A model generated the notes under the pieces. That model did no database searches. It was not told the DNA's origin and saw only the letters and a list, made by a program, of their open reading frames with translations. From assembly GCA_905182425.1 (NCBI GenBank), contig CAJJBP010000008.1, forward strand, positions 19,362 to 83,361: 64,000 nucleotides of DNA, in the 5' to 3' direction. Shown piece after piece: positions 49,045-60,917 of this stretch. The position numbers were made by a program, and so were the translations under genes. Source of the DNA: an uncultured Planktomarina sp. Lineage in GTDB: Bacteria > Pseudomonadota > Alphaproteobacteria > Rhodobacterales > Rhodobacteraceae. Every line of letters starts with the position of its first letter. Position 1 is the stretch's first letter.

Positions 49045-49797
49045 ATGCATTTGGATGTGCGCGAATTGCGGGAATTTTATTACAGATCGGCTTTGGGGCG
49101 ATCAGTGCAACGAATGGTCCGAAGTCAAGTGAGCCGTTTGTGGCCTAACGCAAAGGACCAAACCGTTGTGGGATACGGGTTTGCTGTTCCCATGTTACGT
49201 CCGTTTTTGAAAGACGCGCGGCGGTTAACCGCTTTAATGCCAGCACAACAGGGTGTTATGCATTGGCCAACAGGTTTGCCTAATTGTTCGGTTCTTTGTG
49301 AAGAAACACGTTGGCCCGTAGAAACCGGTTCAGTACATAAACTTCTTGTTCTGCATGGTCTGGATACTTCTGAGCATTCAGCTGCGGTATTGGAAGAGTG
49401 CTACCGCATTTTAGATCCTGGTGGGAGGGCTATATTCATCGTCCCAAACCGTGCGAGCCTTTGGTCACGACGGGAGGGAACGCCATTCTCATTTGCGAGA
49501 CCTTTTACTGCAGGACAACTAGAGTCTCGATTAAAATGGCATGGGTTTTTGCCCTACAAACACGTAACGGCACTTTATCAACCACCGTGGCGTCAAAAGT
49601 TTTGGCGACGTATGGCTCAACCAATTGAAAATATCGGACAAAAAATACCCGCATGGAGAGGAGGAGGCGTTTTAATTCTTGAAGTTGGTAAACAAATCCC
49701 AAGGCCTACACGCCCGGGTCTGGGCCAAATAATCGCTAAGCCATTAGGTGTTTTAGAGGGCATAAAGCGCCCGGAACCGGTTTCTACCCATATTTAA
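49045..49797 (+). CDS. SAM-dependent methyltransferase-like protein
   Basis: A 250-residue protein with a divergent class I methyltransferase fold: VVGYGFAVPMLRPF in place of the usual glycine-rich loop, an acidic/strand region around LLVLHGLDTSEH, and ECYRILDPGGRAIFIVPNR, a typical late motif of the Methyltransf_11 family. ATG 49045 is preferred over an earlier frame reaching into gloB. The substrate is unknown. It is divergent from gloB with about 60 bases between starts. Confidence 0.75.
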   Translation: MHLDVRELREFYYRSALGRSVQRMVRSQVSRLWPNAKDQTVVGYGFAVPMLRPFLKDARRLTALMPAQQGVMHWPTGLPNCSVLCEETRWPVETGSVHKLLVLHGLDTSEHSAAVLEECYRILDPGGRAIFIVPNRASLWSRREGTPFSFARPFTAGQLESRLKWHGFLPYKHVTALYQPPWRQKFWRRMAQPIENIGQKIPAWRGGGVLILEVGKQIPRPTRPGLGQIIAKPLGVLEGIKRPEPVSTHI

Positions 49798-50034
49798 AAG
49801 TTACTGTTTTTTTTGATAGATTCTGTAGTTACGCAAAAAATTTCTTTGCACAATGGGTCGCAACTTTGCCAAATCCTCACTTTTAAAAGTATTTTATGTC
49901 CAATTTAGTGTCTCATTGGCATTGCAGCAAACGAAACCCTCTGCTAAACGGCAATCGATTTTGGCGACATTTTTTGTATGGCGCTCAACCAAGGCTGCGT
50001 CTAATAAGACTGGCAAGCATCAAGAGGGCTATCT

Positions 50035-50595
50035 TTGTCTGAACCAACATCGATCTCGTCTGGTATCGCGAGCCGCTATGCAACAGCGGTTTTTCAGCTT
50101 GCCAAGGAAGACAAAAAATTGAAGCAGTTAGAAGCTGACGTAGATGTGCTCCAAAGAGCAGTTAATGAAAGCCCCGATCTCCAATCTCTAATCTCGTCGC
50201 CCCTGTATTCTCGGTCTGAAATGGAGAATGCGATTGTGGCTGTTGCAGAGGCCATGAAGCTTCAGCCTTACATGTCAAACACACTTGCACTTATGGCCTC
50301 TAAGCGCCGCTTGTTCGTTTTACCAAGCCTATTAGGCGCATTGCGGTCTCGGATCGCCAAAGAAAAGGGAGAAGTTACTGCTGAAGTTGCTTCTGCCAAG
50401 GCGTTGACTAAGACGCAGGCCACGAAACTGGCTAAAACACTCAAGGCTCAACTAGGCAGTGACGTGAAAATTCAAGCGACCGTTGATGAGACTCTCATTG
50501 GTGGGATCGTTGTTAAAGTAGGCTCGAAGATGATTGATACGTCAATCCGCTCCAAGCTCAATGCACTTCAGAACACAATGAAAGAGGTCGGATAA
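50035..50595 (+). CDS. atpH: ATP synthase F1 subunit delta
   Basis: A 186-residue peripheral-stalk subunit joining F1 to the membrane sector. It starts at TTG 50035 (SEPTSISSGIASRYATAVF) and has the delta/OSCP C-terminal pattern ATVDETLIGGIVVKVGSKMID. The 237 bases upstream probably hold the promoter of the operon, but no clear element was recognised. It opens the order delta, alpha, gamma, beta, epsilon; the F0 genes are elsewhere, as usual for alphaproteobacteria. One base separates its stop from the alpha start or they abut. Confidence 0.94.
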   Translation: MSEPTSISSGIASRYATAVFQLAKEDKKLKQLEADVDVLQRAVNESPDLQSLISSPLYSRSEMENAIVAVAEAMKLQPYMSNTLALMASKRRLFVLPSLLGALRSRIAKEKGEVTAEVASAKALTKTQATKLAKTLKAQLGSDVKIQATVDETLIGGIVVKVGSKMIDTSIRSKLNALQNTMKEVG

Positions 50596-52131
50596 ATGGC
50601 GATCGAAGCTGCAGAAATTTCTGCGATCCTTAAGGATCAGATTAAGAACTTTGGCCAAGAAGCTGAAGTTGCTGAGGTAGGCCGCGTACTCTCCGTAGGA
50701 GATGGTATTGCGCGCGTATTTGGTCTTGATAACGTTCAAGCTGGTGAAATGGTGGAATTCCCAGGGGGCATCCAAGGGATGGCGCTTAACTTAGAGGCTG
50801 ACAACGTTGGTGTTGTGATCTTCGGGACGGACCGTGACATCAAAGAGGGAGACACGGTCAAGCGCACCAATGCGATTGTGGATGTTCCCGTTGGTCCAGA
50901 GTTGTTAGGCCGTGTTGTTGATGGTCTTGGTAATCCGCTCGATGGCAAAGGCCCGATTAAAACAAAGTTGCGAAGCCAGGCTGACGTAAAGGCCCCCGGT
51001 ATTATTCCGCGGAAATCAGTTCATGAGCCAATGGCGACTGGGCTTAAATCTGTAGATGCAATGATACCAATTGGGCGCGGGCAGCGTGAATTGATCATTG
51101 GGGACCGCCAGACTGGTAAAACAGCCGTGGCACTCGATACGATCTTGAATCAAAAATCTATTAACGATGCTGCAACTGACGACACGGGCAAGTTGTACTG
51201 CGTTTATGTCGCGATAGGTCAAAAGCGCTCTACAGTTGCTCAACTGGTTAAGAAGCTGGAAGAATCTGGCGCGATTGAATACTCAATCATTGTTGCCGCT
51301 ACTGCTTCTGATCCAGCTCCAATGCAGTTTCTAGCACCCTATGCTGCGACCTCGATGGCTGAATACTTCCGCGACAATGGCAAGCATGCTCTGATTATTT
51401 ATGATGATTTGTCAAAGCAAGCCGTATCCTATCGACAAATGTCATTGTTGCTCCGCCGGCCTCCAGGACGCGAGGCATATCCTGGTGATGTTTTCTATCT
51501 TCACTCTCGTTTGCTTGAGAGGTCTTCAAAATTGAACGAAGATAATGGATCAGGTTCTTTGACTGCTTTGCCGATTATTGAAACTCAAGGTGGTGACGTT
51601 TCTGCGTTTATCCCAACAAATGTAATTTCGATCACAGATGGTCAGATATTTTTGGAAACAGAATTGTTCTACCAAGGTATCAGGCCGGCCGTAAACACAG
51701 GTTTATCAGTTTCTCGTGTTGGATCTTCAGCGCAAACGAACGCGATGAAATCTGTTGCGGGTCCAGTTAAATTAGAATTGGCTCAGTATCGTGAAATGGC
51801 TGCCTTTGCTCAGTTTGGCTCAGACCTTGATGCGGCTACACAGCAGTTGCTCAACCGCGGAGCACGTTTGACTGAGTTGATGAAACAAGCACAGTACTCA
51901 CCGCTCTCAAATGCTGAGATCGTATGTGTGATTTATGCAGGTACAAAGGGCTATCTCGACAAAATCGAAGTTTCGGATGTAAGCCGTTTTGAAGCGGGTC
52001 TTCTTGCACACTTGCGTGGCAAAGCTAGCGATGTTTTGGATATGATTACGAAAGACGATCCAAAGATCAAAGGTGATGCAGAAGTGCAAATTAAAGCTGC
52101 GTTGGACGATTTCGCCGCAGATTTCGCGTAA
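50596..52131 (+). CDS. atpA: ATP synthase F1 subunit alpha
   Basis: A 511-residue non-catalytic nucleotide-binding subunit. Features: the N-terminal beta-barrel ([14 protein letters not shown]), P-loop [12 protein letters not shown] near residue 170, SIMERFRD-equivalent region [16 protein letters not shown], and [16 protein letters not shown]. It abuts atpH directly. Its length and sequence are normal. Together with beta it forms the catalytic hexamer. Confidence 0.98.
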   Translation: MAIEAAEISAILKDQIKNFGQEAEVAEVGRVLSVGDGIARVFGLDNVQAGEMVEFPGGIQGMALNLEADNVGVVIFGTDRDIKEGDTVKRTNAIVDVPVGPELLGRVVDGLGNPLDGKGPIKTKLRSQADVKAPGIIPRKSVHEPMATGLKSVDAMIPIGRGQRELIIGDRQTGKTAVALDTILNQKSINDAATDDTGKLYCVYVAIGQKRSTVAQLVKKLEESGAIEYSIIVAATASDPAPMQFLAPYAATSMAEYFRDNGKHALIIYDDLSKQAVSYRQMSLLLRRPPGREAYPGDVFYLHSRLLERSSKLNEDNGSGSLTALPIIETQGGDVSAFIPTNVISITDGQIFLETELFYQGIRPAVNTGLSVSRVGSSAQTNAMKSVAGPVKLELAQYREMAAFAQFGSDLDAATQQLLNRGARLTELMKQAQYSPLSNAEIVCVIYAGTKGYLDKIEVSDVSRFEAGLLAHLRGKASDVLDMITKDDPKIKGDAEVQIKAALDDFAADFA

Positions 52132-52143
52132 GGGGACTGGCAA

Positions 52144-53013
52144 ATGCCGAACCTTAGTGACCTAAAAAATAGGATCGCGTCGGTCAAATCGACCCGCAAG
52201 ATCACAAAGGCGATGCAAATGGTCGCCTCAGCCAAATTGCGCCGTGCCCAAGATGCTGCGCAGGCTGGAAGACCCTACGCAGAGCGTTTCAATGCTGTGA
52301 TGGCTGGATTGGCGGCTTCCGTGGGAACAACTGCTGGCGGGCCAAAGCTATTGGCAGGCACCGGATCTGATCAAACCCATCTGTTGGTTGTTATGACTTC
52401 GGAGCGTGGTTTGTGCGGTGGCTTCAACTCGAATATTGCAAAGATGGTACGTTTGGCAACTAAAAAGCTGCTTGCCGAAGGTAAAGCCGTAAAGATTATA
52501 ACTGTGGGCAAAAAAGGCCGTGACGCCCTGCGTCGAGACTTTGGTGATAAATTTGTTGACCATGTTGATTTATCTGATGTGAAACGCGTCGGATACAACA
52601 ATGCCGCTGGTATTGCAGAACAAGTGTTAAGCCGATTTGACGCTGGTGAATTTGATGTCGCAACTATTTTCTTTTCAGAATTTATTAGCATCATCAACCA
52701 GGTGCCTACTGAAGTGCAGGTTATCCCAGCAAAATTCGAGTTGGCTGACGCTGAAAGTACTGTATACGATTACGAACCTAGCGAAGAAGGCATTCTTGCT
52801 GATTTGCTTCCACGGGCGGTTGCGACACAAATTTTTACAGCCTTGCTAGAAAATGGGGCATCCGAGCAGGGTGCGCGTATGTCAGCAATGGATAACGCCA
52901 CACGCAACGCTGGTGACATGATTGAAAAACTGACGATCCAATATAACAGATCGCGTCAGGCTAAGATCACCAACGAGCTTATAGAAATTATTTCGGGCGC
53001 AGAAGCGCTCTAG
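52144..53013 (+). CDS. atpG: ATP synthase F1 subunit gamma
   Basis: A 289-residue rotor-shaft subunit. It begins [20 protein letters not shown], followed by [16 protein letters not shown], the central [13 protein letters not shown] and the C-terminal helix ending in [20 protein letters not shown]. These terminal helices form the coiled shaft within alpha3beta3. A twelve-base gap separates it from atpA, with GGGGA as ribosome site. Confidence 0.97.
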   Translation: MPNLSDLKNRIASVKSTRKITKAMQMVASAKLRRAQDAAQAGRPYAERFNAVMAGLAASVGTTAGGPKLLAGTGSDQTHLLVVMTSERGLCGGFNSNIAKMVRLATKKLLAEGKAVKIITVGKKGRDALRRDFGDKFVDHVDLSDVKRVGYNNAAGIAEQVLSRFDAGEFDVATIFFSEFISIINQVPTEVQVIPAKFELADAESTVYDYEPSEEGILADLLPRAVATQIFTALLENGASEQGARMSAMDNATRNAGDMIEKLTIQYNRSRQAKITNELIEIISGAEAL

Positions 53014-54452
<1,439 letters not shown>

Positions 54453-54453
<1 letters not shown>

Positions 54454-54860
54454 TGGTAGATACTTTGAACTTTGACCTGGTTAGTCCTGAACGAAGCGTT
54501 GCTTCGTTTTCGGCAACTGAGGTTCAGATTCCTGGCTCAGAGGGCGAAATGACGGTTATGCCGAACCATGCTCTTGTTCTTACTACGCTTAGGCCTGGCG
54601 TATTGTCGGTTGGTAGCATTGATGGTGTGACAGACTACGTTGTGACAGGCGGGTTTGCAGAAGTTACAGCTTCAGGTGTAACCGTTCTCGCGGAACGCGC
54701 TATAATAAAGTCTGACATAACACAATCTGATCTGAACGGCATTATAAGTAGCTTTAAAGCGGATTTAGATAATGCAAACGAAGAAATGCATGACGCCGCA
54801 CGTAAGGCTTATGCTGATGTTATAGCGCTGGCTGCTGCGCTAGGTATGTCCGTGGCTTAA
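54453..54860 (+). CDS. atpC: ATP synthase F1 subunit epsilon
   Basis: A 135-residue central-stalk subunit that links gamma to the c-ring and inhibits ATP hydrolysis. It has the N-terminal beta-sandwich (FDLVSPERSVASFSATEVQ, PGSEGEMTVMPNHA, GGFAEVTASGVTVLAE) and a C-terminal helical part ending at residue 135. It overlaps atpD by one base (TAATG) and ends the operon. Confidence 0.95.
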
Positions 54861-54881
54861 TTAACCTGTATAAAAGCTAGC

Positions 54882-54896
54882 AAAGGGCTCCTTTTT
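54882..54896 (+). terminator. Weak candidate terminator of the atp operon
   Basis: AAAGG (54882-54886) and CCTTT (54890-54894) form a short stem around GCT, followed by two more T residues. It lies about 20 bases after the atpC stop. The stem is weak, so confidence is low. Confidence 0.35.
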
Positions 54897-55075
54897 GATT
54901 TTAAGCAATTAATAATTAGGGTCTTTTAAGATGATATCGAAAATACTCCTACACAGGCGCTTGCTTTAGTAATTTAATATTTATTATTTATCTGAGGTTC
55001 TGCGCTAATAGCCATGTTTACTGATTAAGTGCATCATAGCGGGTATTGAACTTTATAATATAGCCCTGCTTTCTA

Positions 55076-56095
55076 TCAATCGCAGTCGTATATGCCTTCA
55101 TAGATAGCTGACAGTGTTTCTGTTGAGAAAAGAGACGAAACAGAGGTGCCATTCCAAGTGTTCATGATCGCTTGAGCAAACATGGGCGCCGTAGGCACAA
55201 TCCGAATATTTGGAGCGTTCTTAACATCCTCAGTTGCTTCAATCGTATCTGTGATTACCAGGTTTTTCATGGATGATTTTGTGATCCGTTCAACAGCCGG
55301 ACCTGACAAAACGCCATGTGTAATATATGAATGTACCTCTTGTGCACCGTTTTGCATTAAAACATCGGCGGCCTTGCAAAGCGTCCCTGCTGTGTCGACA
55401 ATATCGTCAACAATCAAGCAAGTTTTGCCCTCAACATTGCCGATAACCTTCATTTCTGCGATTTCGCCTGGTTTCTCGCGACGTTTATCCACTATGGATA
55501 AAGGGGCACCAATGCGTTGGGCTAAATCACGTGCTCGAGCAACACCGCCAACATCTGGTGAAACAACCATAAGATTTTTTATTTTGTTCTTGAAATTGTG
55601 TTTTACATCGAGGGCGAACACGGGAGATGCGTAGAGGTTATCCACTGGAATATCAAAAAATCCCTGGATTTGTGTTGCATGCAAATCAAGTGTTAGTACG
55701 CGCTCTATACCTGCTCCTTCGAGCATGTTTGCAACTAGTTTAGCAGTTATCGGCGTTCTTGCCTTGCTGCGCCGATCTTGACGCGCATAGCCAAAATAGG
55801 GAATGACTGCGGTAATTCTGCTTGCAGATGACCGCTTTAATGCATCCGCAATAATCAAGAGCTCCATCAGAGCATCGTTGGCGGGGCGTGATGTCGGCTG
55901 AATGATGAACATATCTTCGTCCCGAACGTTCTCATATACCTCTACAAAGATTTCTCCGTCATTAAATCGTTCAACGCGTGCATCAACCAAGCCAAGATTC
56001 ATTCCACGGTGCATCGACATCCGCCGGGCTACCGAACGCGCTAATGAAAGGTTTGAGTTTCCTGAAATAAGCTTAGGTTCATCTAAAGATGCCAT
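55076..56095 (-). CDS. prs: Ribose-phosphate pyrophosphokinase
   Basis: A 339-residue PRPP synthase (ribose 5-phosphate plus ATP), supplying nucleotide, histidine and tryptophan synthesis. It begins [20 protein letters not shown], then [16 protein letters not shown], the ATP site [32 protein letters not shown] and the PRPP loop [16 protein letters not shown] 56095 gives the usual alphaproteobacterial length; an upstream in-frame start at 56173 adds an unconserved stretch. It is divergent from the isomerase gene. Confidence 0.95.
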   Translation of the reverse strand: MASLDEPKLISGNSNLSLARSVARRMSMHRGMNLGLVDARVERFNDGEIFVEVYENVRDEDMFIIQPTSRPANDALMELLIIADALKRSSASRITAVIPYFGYARQDRRSKARTPITAKLVANMLEGAGIERVLTLDLHATQIQGFFDIPVDNLYASPVFALDVKHNFKNKIKNLMVVSPDVGGVARARDLAQRIGAPLSIVDKRREKPGEIAEMKVIGNVEGKTCLIVDDIVDTAGTLCKAADVLMQNGAQEVHSYITHGVLSGPAVERITKSSMKNLVITDTIEATEDVKNAPNIRIVPTAPMFAQAIMNTWNGTSVSSLFSTETLSAIYEGIYDCD

Positions 56096-56201
56096 GTCGT
56101 ATATCTCCAACGTAGCGGCGATTACGACTCGCCTTATGTTGACACGGCTTAACATGAGGTTACCAATCGTCACAGCTTAGATATCTAAAAAGGCGGTAAA
56201 A

Positions 56202-56801
56202 ATGACTAAAATCACATATTTTTTCGCAACTATCTCTCCTTATACCTATTTGGCTGGTCTTCGATTAGAAAAAATTGCTGTGAAGCATCGTGCGTCTATT
56301 GAATATCGGCCGATGGATTTGATGAGTGTGTTTTCACGTACTGGCGGCGTACCACCAAAAGACCGTCATGTCAGTCGAATTGAAATGCGCGCGCAAGAGC
56401 TTGAGCGGCAGGCAAAAAAATTGAATATGCCATACAATTTAAAGCCGTCGTATTTCCCAGTTAATATGGCTCCGTCCTCGTATGCTTTCATTTCGGCTTC
56501 GCGGCACGGGGATGGTGATCTTGGCGCCTTGGCCTTTGGTCTTACCCGAGCAGTTTGGGCCGAAAACAAAGATATCAGTGACCCAAAGGTTATTAGTGAA
56601 TGTTTGAAAGCTGCTGGATTTGATGGGGATTTGGCTGACAAAGATATGCTTGGAGCAGCCGAACAATACTCTAAGAATACGGAAGAAGCTGTAGCTTCTG
56701 GTGTTTTTGGCGCCCCATTTTATATTACTGACACGGATCAACGGTTCTGGGGTCAAGACCGTCTTGAGGACCTTGATTTGATCTTGTCGGGAGCTCTTTA
56801 A
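56202..56801 (+). CDS. 2-hydroxychromene-2-carboxylate isomerase family protein (DsbA/GST-kappa fold)
   Basis: A 199-residue protein of the HCCA isomerase/GST-kappa family. It has the N-terminal thioredoxin-like strand and loop FFATISPYTYLAGLRLE, where a serine takes the place of the DsbA cysteine, a helical insertion, and the C-terminal GVFGAPFYITDTDQRFWGQD typical of the family. Known members isomerise an intermediate of naphthalene breakdown with glutathione. Here there are no aromatic-degradation genes nearby, so the actual substrate is open. Confidence 0.85.
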   Translation: MTKITYFFATISPYTYLAGLRLEKIAVKHRASIEYRPMDLMSVFSRTGGVPPKDRHVSRIEMRAQELERQAKKLNMPYNLKPSYFPVNMAPSSYAFISASRHGDGDLGALAFGLTRAVWAENKDISDPKVISECLKAAGFDGDLADKDMLGAAEQYSKNTEEAVASGVFGAPFYITDTDQRFWGQDRLEDLDLILSGAL

Positions 56802-56958
56802 CCGCAAAGATTATGGCGATGCCATCATTATGGGTGATCCTCGTATTTGGAGGTTCCGCTAACTTAAACCTTGATGTTGGGCCGGCGCCAAGTTGTCTTC
56901 GACGTGCTGTTGACTGGACGCCTGTTAATAAAGCGCTGCGAGGCGCAATACATGGATC

Positions 56959-58008
56959 TCAGCCTTGCAGAATATTGAGGAACTGCTCCACACTTTCGGC
57001 GCTCGCGGACCAATCTGTAACCACTCTTGCTGGCAGAAACTCATCCAGTGGGCCATTAGTATGATCGCCGGCTCTCACTTCATATAAGGCGCCTGCGGCG
57101 TGTAGCCTTTGGTGAGCCGCTCGAGTCCAATGAGCAAAAATCATGTTAGCGCGTGGCTCAAAGTCTAGCTGTACGTTAGGAATTTTTTTCATGCCATGCG
57201 CAAGTTGAGCGCAGGCATGGTTGGCTTTTAGCGCCATCTCGACCCAGAGGCCATTCTTTAAATAGGCCTGCATTTGCGCAGCCAAGAAACGGTGTTTCGA
57301 GAATAGATGAGCACCGCGCTTGCGCCTCAGTTCAAACTCTTTCGCATGTTTAGAATCAAAGAATATTACCGCCTCTACTGCCATTAAGCCATTTTTTGTG
57401 CCGCCGAATGTTACAGCGTCAATACCGGCTTTCCAGGTCATCTCAGCGGCCGTACAGCCCAGAGTCTGCATGGCATTTGCAAAGCGTGCGCCGTCCATAT
57501 GTATCTGCAGGCCAAATTCCTTCGCTATCGCAGAAATTGCTTTGATTTCGCTAAGGTCATAAATTGTACCTCGTTCTGTGGCCTGAGTAAGAGAAACAGG
57601 GCCGCGTTGTGGACCATGCACACCTCTTGTTTCTTCGGCCAGTATCGCCAAGCGCAGGTTTTCAGTAGTCATCTTTGCATTGGGACCATCAACCACTGTC
57701 AACTTTGAGCCCCCTGAGTAAAATTCAGGTGCGTTGCACTCGTCCTGATGAATATGTGCATAGCGGTGGCAAAAAATTGTCTCCCAAGGGTTTGAAAGTG
57801 TAGCAAGTATAAGTGAATTTGCTGCGGTCCCCACCGAGACTAGGAATACAGAGGCATTTGGTGCTTCAAATACATCTCGAACTTTCTGAGAGACCTGTTC
57901 TGAGAGATTGTCGCGTCCGTATGGAAGTGCATAGCCATCATTGGCTTCGATCAGCGCTCGTAAAACATTAGGGTGAACTGGGCCTGTATTATCTGATGCA
58001 AAATTCAT
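56959..58008 (-). CDS. ltaE: Low-specificity L-threonine aldolase family protein
   Basis: A 349-residue PLP enzyme of the beta-eliminating lyase/threonine aldolase family. It starts MNFASDNTGPVHPNVLRAL, has SVGTAANSLILAT, the His-rich CHRYAHIHQDECNAPEF, HMDGARFANAM and the PLP lysine in TFGGTKNGLM. It splits threonine or allo-threonine to glycine and acetaldehyde. The next minus-strand genes (ycgN, ribF) lie just upstream of it, three bases away, so it may be in the same transcript. Confidence 0.92.
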   Translation of the reverse strand: MNFASDNTGPVHPNVLRALIEANDGYALPYGRDNLSEQVSQKVRDVFEAPNASVFLVSVGTAANSLILATLSNPWETIFCHRYAHIHQDECNAPEFYSGGSKLTVVDGPNAKMTTENLRLAILAEETRGVHGPQRGPVSLTQATERGTIYDLSEIKAISAIAKEFGLQIHMDGARFANAMQTLGCTAAEMTWKAGIDAVTFGGTKNGLMAVEAVIFFDSKHAKEFELRRKRGAHLFSKHRFLAAQMQAYLKNGLWVEMALKANHACAQLAHGMKKIPNVQLDFEPRANMIFAHWTRAAHQRLHAAGALYEVRAGDHTNGPLDEFLPARVVTDWSASAESVEQFLNILQG

Positions 58009-58011
58009 TTT

Positions 58012-58476
58012 TTAATTCTCAATTACGTAGTTGTCCCACTCGTCTTCTGGGACTTCGAATTCTGGAATCGTCCAGCCCTGCACTGAAATGCCAGCATCAT
58101 GGACTGATTGTGGCGTTCCCGTTTTTAACGGATGCCATTCAGGTATTTCGCCGCCTTCGTATAAAAGCTTATATGCGCAAGTCTTTGGCAGCCAATAGGC
58201 ATGCTGCGCAATAGTCTCTGGCGTCATACGAATACATTCTGGGACAAAATTATGACGAATTACGTATTGTGAGCAGCGACAGCTTTCATTATCGAGTAAG
58301 CGGCAGGCCAGTCTAGTCAAGGCAACTTGACCTGTATCTGGATCTTCAAGCTTATTAAGGCAGCATCTACCACAGCCGTCGCACAGCGCTTCCCATTCAG
58401 TGTTTGTCATTTTTTCAAGAGGGATGTTTTCCCAAAATTTTGATCGCAACCCTTTGCGAGAAGCCGGATCACTCAT
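58012..58476 (-). CDS. ycgN: YcgN family cysteine cluster protein (UPF0260)
   Basis: A 154-residue protein with the UPF0260 pattern: WEALCDGCGRCCLNKLED, a run LTRLACRLLDNESCRCSQY, CIRMTPETI and LPKTCAYKLL. The cysteine clusters suggest metal or Fe-S binding, but function is unknown. ATG 58476 overlaps the end of ribF by four bases; a longer frame to 58509 would lie entirely within ribF. Confidence 0.9.
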   Translation of the reverse strand: MSDPASRKGLRSKFWENIPLEKMTNTEWEALCDGCGRCCLNKLEDPDTGQVALTRLACRLLDNESCRCSQYVIRHNFVPECIRMTPETIAQHAYWLPKTCAYKLLYEGGEIPEWHPLKTGTPQSVHDAGISVQGWTIPEFEVPEDEWDNYVIEN

Positions 58477-59420
58477 AATGCTGCCAAGCTTGTTCGGGCT
58501 TGCGTGCAATCCGCGTCCATTTGAGAAATCAAAGCGTCTAAATCATCAAAGGTTTCTTCGCCCCGTAGGTATTCGACCAACCCGACCGAGAGCGTTTCTC
58601 CATAAAGATCACCTACGAAATCAAAAAGAAATGTTTCACAATTAGGATAATTTTCGCCAAACATTGGTCGAACGCCCAAGGATGCCGCACCGTGGTAGCT
58701 ACCAGCATGTGGACCGGTCAGAATATCTACCAGAACAGCATAAACGCCAAACGCGGGGGGTTGTAGACCCTCGATCGACATGTTTGCGGTTGGATACCCT
58801 AACTCTCGGCCACGTTTTTCCCCATGTTTGACAAGGCCTTCGATCCGATGCCAATGTCCTAGCATCGCGGCTGCTTTGCCTGGGTCGCCATTAGATAGCG
58901 CGTTGCGGATGTTGGTTGAACTGATTACCTGCTGGCCAAGATTTTTCTGATCTGCAACAGTTACGCCGAAACCAAAATCAACTGCATGTTTAGCCAAGGT
59001 TGTAACATTTCCGAGTCGACCTTTGCCAAAGCAAAAATCGGTACCTACAACCACGTGTCTCAAGCTCAATGCATCTTTTAAAATATTTTTTGAGAAGGCT
59101 GCGTCGGTCAGATCACAGAGCGCCTGATCAAAAGGCAACTCAAACACAATATCAACACCTAATTTTTCGAGTCGGCGCGCACGGGCATCAGCATTCATGA
59201 GCCGAAATGGAGCAAGATCTCTACCCATTTTTTCTGCAAAAAAGACACGTGGATGAGGCTCAAAGGTGAGGACGCCTAAAGGTGCATTCCGCTTTTTAGC
59301 TTCTGTTCGGGCTAAATCAATAACAGCTTGGTGACCTAGATGAACTCCGTCAAAATTTCCTATAGCCACAGCCGCTCCGTGGGCATCGCTTGGAATGGAA
59401 TATGTCTGAAAACGCTGCAT
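58473..59420 (-). CDS. ribF: Bifunctional riboflavin kinase/FAD synthetase
   Basis: A 315-residue enzyme making FMN from riboflavin and FAD from FMN. The N-terminal FAD synthetase domain has IGNFDGVHLGHQAV and GTDFCFGKGRLGN; the C-terminal kinase domain has KRGRELGYPTANMSIEGL and FDFVGDLYGETLSV. It overlaps ycgN by four bases. FAD supply links loosely to the several flavoenzymes of this window. Confidence 0.95.
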   Translation of the reverse strand: MQRFQTYSIPSDAHGAAVAIGNFDGVHLGHQAVIDLARTEAKKRNAPLGVLTFEPHPRVFFAEKMGRDLAPFRLMNADARARRLEKLGVDIVFELPFDQALCDLTDAAFSKNILKDALSLRHVVVGTDFCFGKGRLGNVTTLAKHAVDFGFGVTVADQKNLGQQVISSTNIRNALSNGDPGKAAAMLGHWHRIEGLVKHGEKRGRELGYPTANMSIEGLQPPAFGVYAVLVDILTGPHAGSYHGAASLGVRPMFGENYPNCETFLFDFVGDLYGETLSVGLVEYLRGEETFDDLDALISQMDADCTQARTSLAAL

Positions 59421-59495
59421 AAAAATTTCCTACCGTGCTCGGTTGATTAGAGCAAGAAGCGCGTGAATTTTGGAAGGGATTTATTTTAAAAAGAT

Positions 59496-59939
59496 TTAGT
59501 CAAATTTTCGAGATGGCGCTAGCACAGTGGCTTCGCCAACTAAAATCTTTTTTCCGTTAACCAAACAGCGGGTGTCCATGCTAACTCTGCGTCTTCTGAG
59601 GTCAATATTGGTTACTTCGACTTCCGCTGTCACCCGATCGCCAGGCCTTACTGGGCCTAAGAACTTTAAAGATTGCCCTAAGTAAACTGTGCCATGCCCA
59701 GGGAGCTGTTCACCAATGACTGCCGAGATCAATCCAGCTGTTAGCATTCCATGCGCAATGCGACCCTCAAAAATAGTATCGTTGGCATAATCGTCGTCCA
59801 AATGTACTGGATTATGGTCTGTTGATATTTCAGCAAACATTTCGATGTCACGATCTGTTACCACTTTATGTAAATAACGCATCATACCAATTTCAATATC
59901 TTCTATACAGATCGTGCCGCGGGGCATATTATCTAACAT
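59496..59939 (-). CDS. MaoC family dehydratase
   Basis: A 147-residue hot-dog-fold protein. The hydratase 2 motif is clear: the catalytic aspartate and histidine lie in FAEISTDHNPVHLDDDYA, followed by GRIAHGMLTAGLISAVIG and the LKFLGPVRPGDRVTAEVEV strand. It resembles (R)-specific enoyl-CoA hydratase (PhaJ). ATG 59939 or a start four codons later fit the family better than 59966. It stands between ribF and the HAD gene; the substrate is unknown. Confidence 0.85.
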   Translation of the reverse strand: MLDNMPRGTICIEDIEIGMMRYLHKVVTDRDIEMFAEISTDHNPVHLDDDYANDTIFEGRIAHGMLTAGLISAVIGEQLPGHGTVYLGQSLKFLGPVRPGDRVTAEVEVTNIDLRRRRVSMDTRCLVNGKKILVGEATVLAPSRKFD

Positions 59940-60024
59940 CTTTCGCCTCAAAGTAATTTTACGCACTTATTAGGTATTTATACGCAATTTTATTGCTTGG
60001 TGAAAGGGCTATATGATACCAAAT

Positions 60025-60903
60025 TTAACGAAATTTGCCTATTGAGTAGGTTGCACTAATCATTTCAGCATCCAAATAAGCCTTTAAGGCCTTTGGGTCT
60101 GGTTGTTCGACTGTTTTCGTTTCGGCAGCAGCCAAACCACCAGTAATAAACAGCGAATCAAGACCTTCGCCCATGGCTCCGCTGATATCCGTGGTAATTC
60201 CATCGCCGACACACAGAATACGGTTATCCGAAATAGTTTTTCCTAAAGCTACGAGACGTTTTCGGGCTAAGTTGTAAATTGGTGGGTGCGGCTTGCCTAA
60301 GTAGAGGCTTTCGCCACCCATTTCCGTATATAATTTTGCTAAAGCGCCGGCGCACCATTCGCGCGTCTCACCCCTGTCGACTACCACGTCTGGGTTTGCA
60401 CATAACAACTTTAAGCCTTTTGTCTTTGCGAGCAAAAGTTGTGGCCGCATTTCTTCGGGATTTGCCATTGGATCAAAAGGACCACAGCAAACGATACCCT
60501 CAGCCTTTTCGAGTGGCACTTGAGTGATCTGGATGGGGTCTTTGATCAAATCCAGTGGGCTAAAAAAAACTTGATCATGAGGTTGACCAATCATGAAGAC
60601 TTTCTTGCCAATAGCACCACTAAACATTGCAGCCCGTGCGCTATCGCCAGATGTTGCTATACCGTCATATGCGTTAGCTGGAACGCCAATGTGTTCAAGT
60701 TGATGCTGGACAGGGTGGCATGGGCGGGGTGCATTGGTGACTAGCATGACAGTGCCGCCTTTTTTGCGAAATGCTTGCATCGCAGTGATGGCTGGTTGAA
60801 AGGGTGTCACCCCATCATGAACACATCCCCAGAGATCGCAAAATAAAGCATCGTAACGATCAGAAATTTCTGCTAACGATGAGATAATTTTTGTCATAAC
60901 CAA
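60025..60903 (-). CDS. HAD superfamily hydrolase, class IIA (TIGR01459 type)
   Basis: A 292-residue phosphatase-like protein of the HAD-IIA group. Motif I is ALFCDLWGCVHDG, with the first aspartate nucleophile; motif II is VTNAPRP; motif III and IV are KPHPPIYNLA and CVGDGITTDISGA. It belongs with the TIGR01459 family, common in alphaproteobacteria and of unknown substrate. A second ATG two codons in (60897) is also possible. It lies 14 bases from the Mn-pyrophosphatase stop... the two genes are read in the same direction and may share a transcript. Confidence 0.87.
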   Translation of the reverse strand: MVMTKIISSLAEISDRYDALFCDLWGCVHDGVTPFQPAITAMQAFRKKGGTVMLVTNAPRPCHPVQHQLEHIGVPANAYDGIATSGDSARAAMFSGAIGKKVFMIGQPHDQVFFSPLDLIKDPIQITQVPLEKAEGIVCCGPFDPMANPEEMRPQLLLAKTKGLKLLCANPDVVVDRGETREWCAGALAKLYTEMGGESLYLGKPHPPIYNLARKRLVALGKTISDNRILCVGDGITTDISGAMGEGLDSLFITGGLAAAETKTVEQPDPKALKAYLDAEMISATYSIGKFR

Positions 60904-60917
60904 TCCTTTTCAAGGAA

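Noticed and set aside
56813..57064. Open reading frame of 83 codons on the plus strand
   Set aside because: It runs into the end of the threonine aldolase gene on the other strand, has no recognisable motif or clear ribosome site, and is probably chance.
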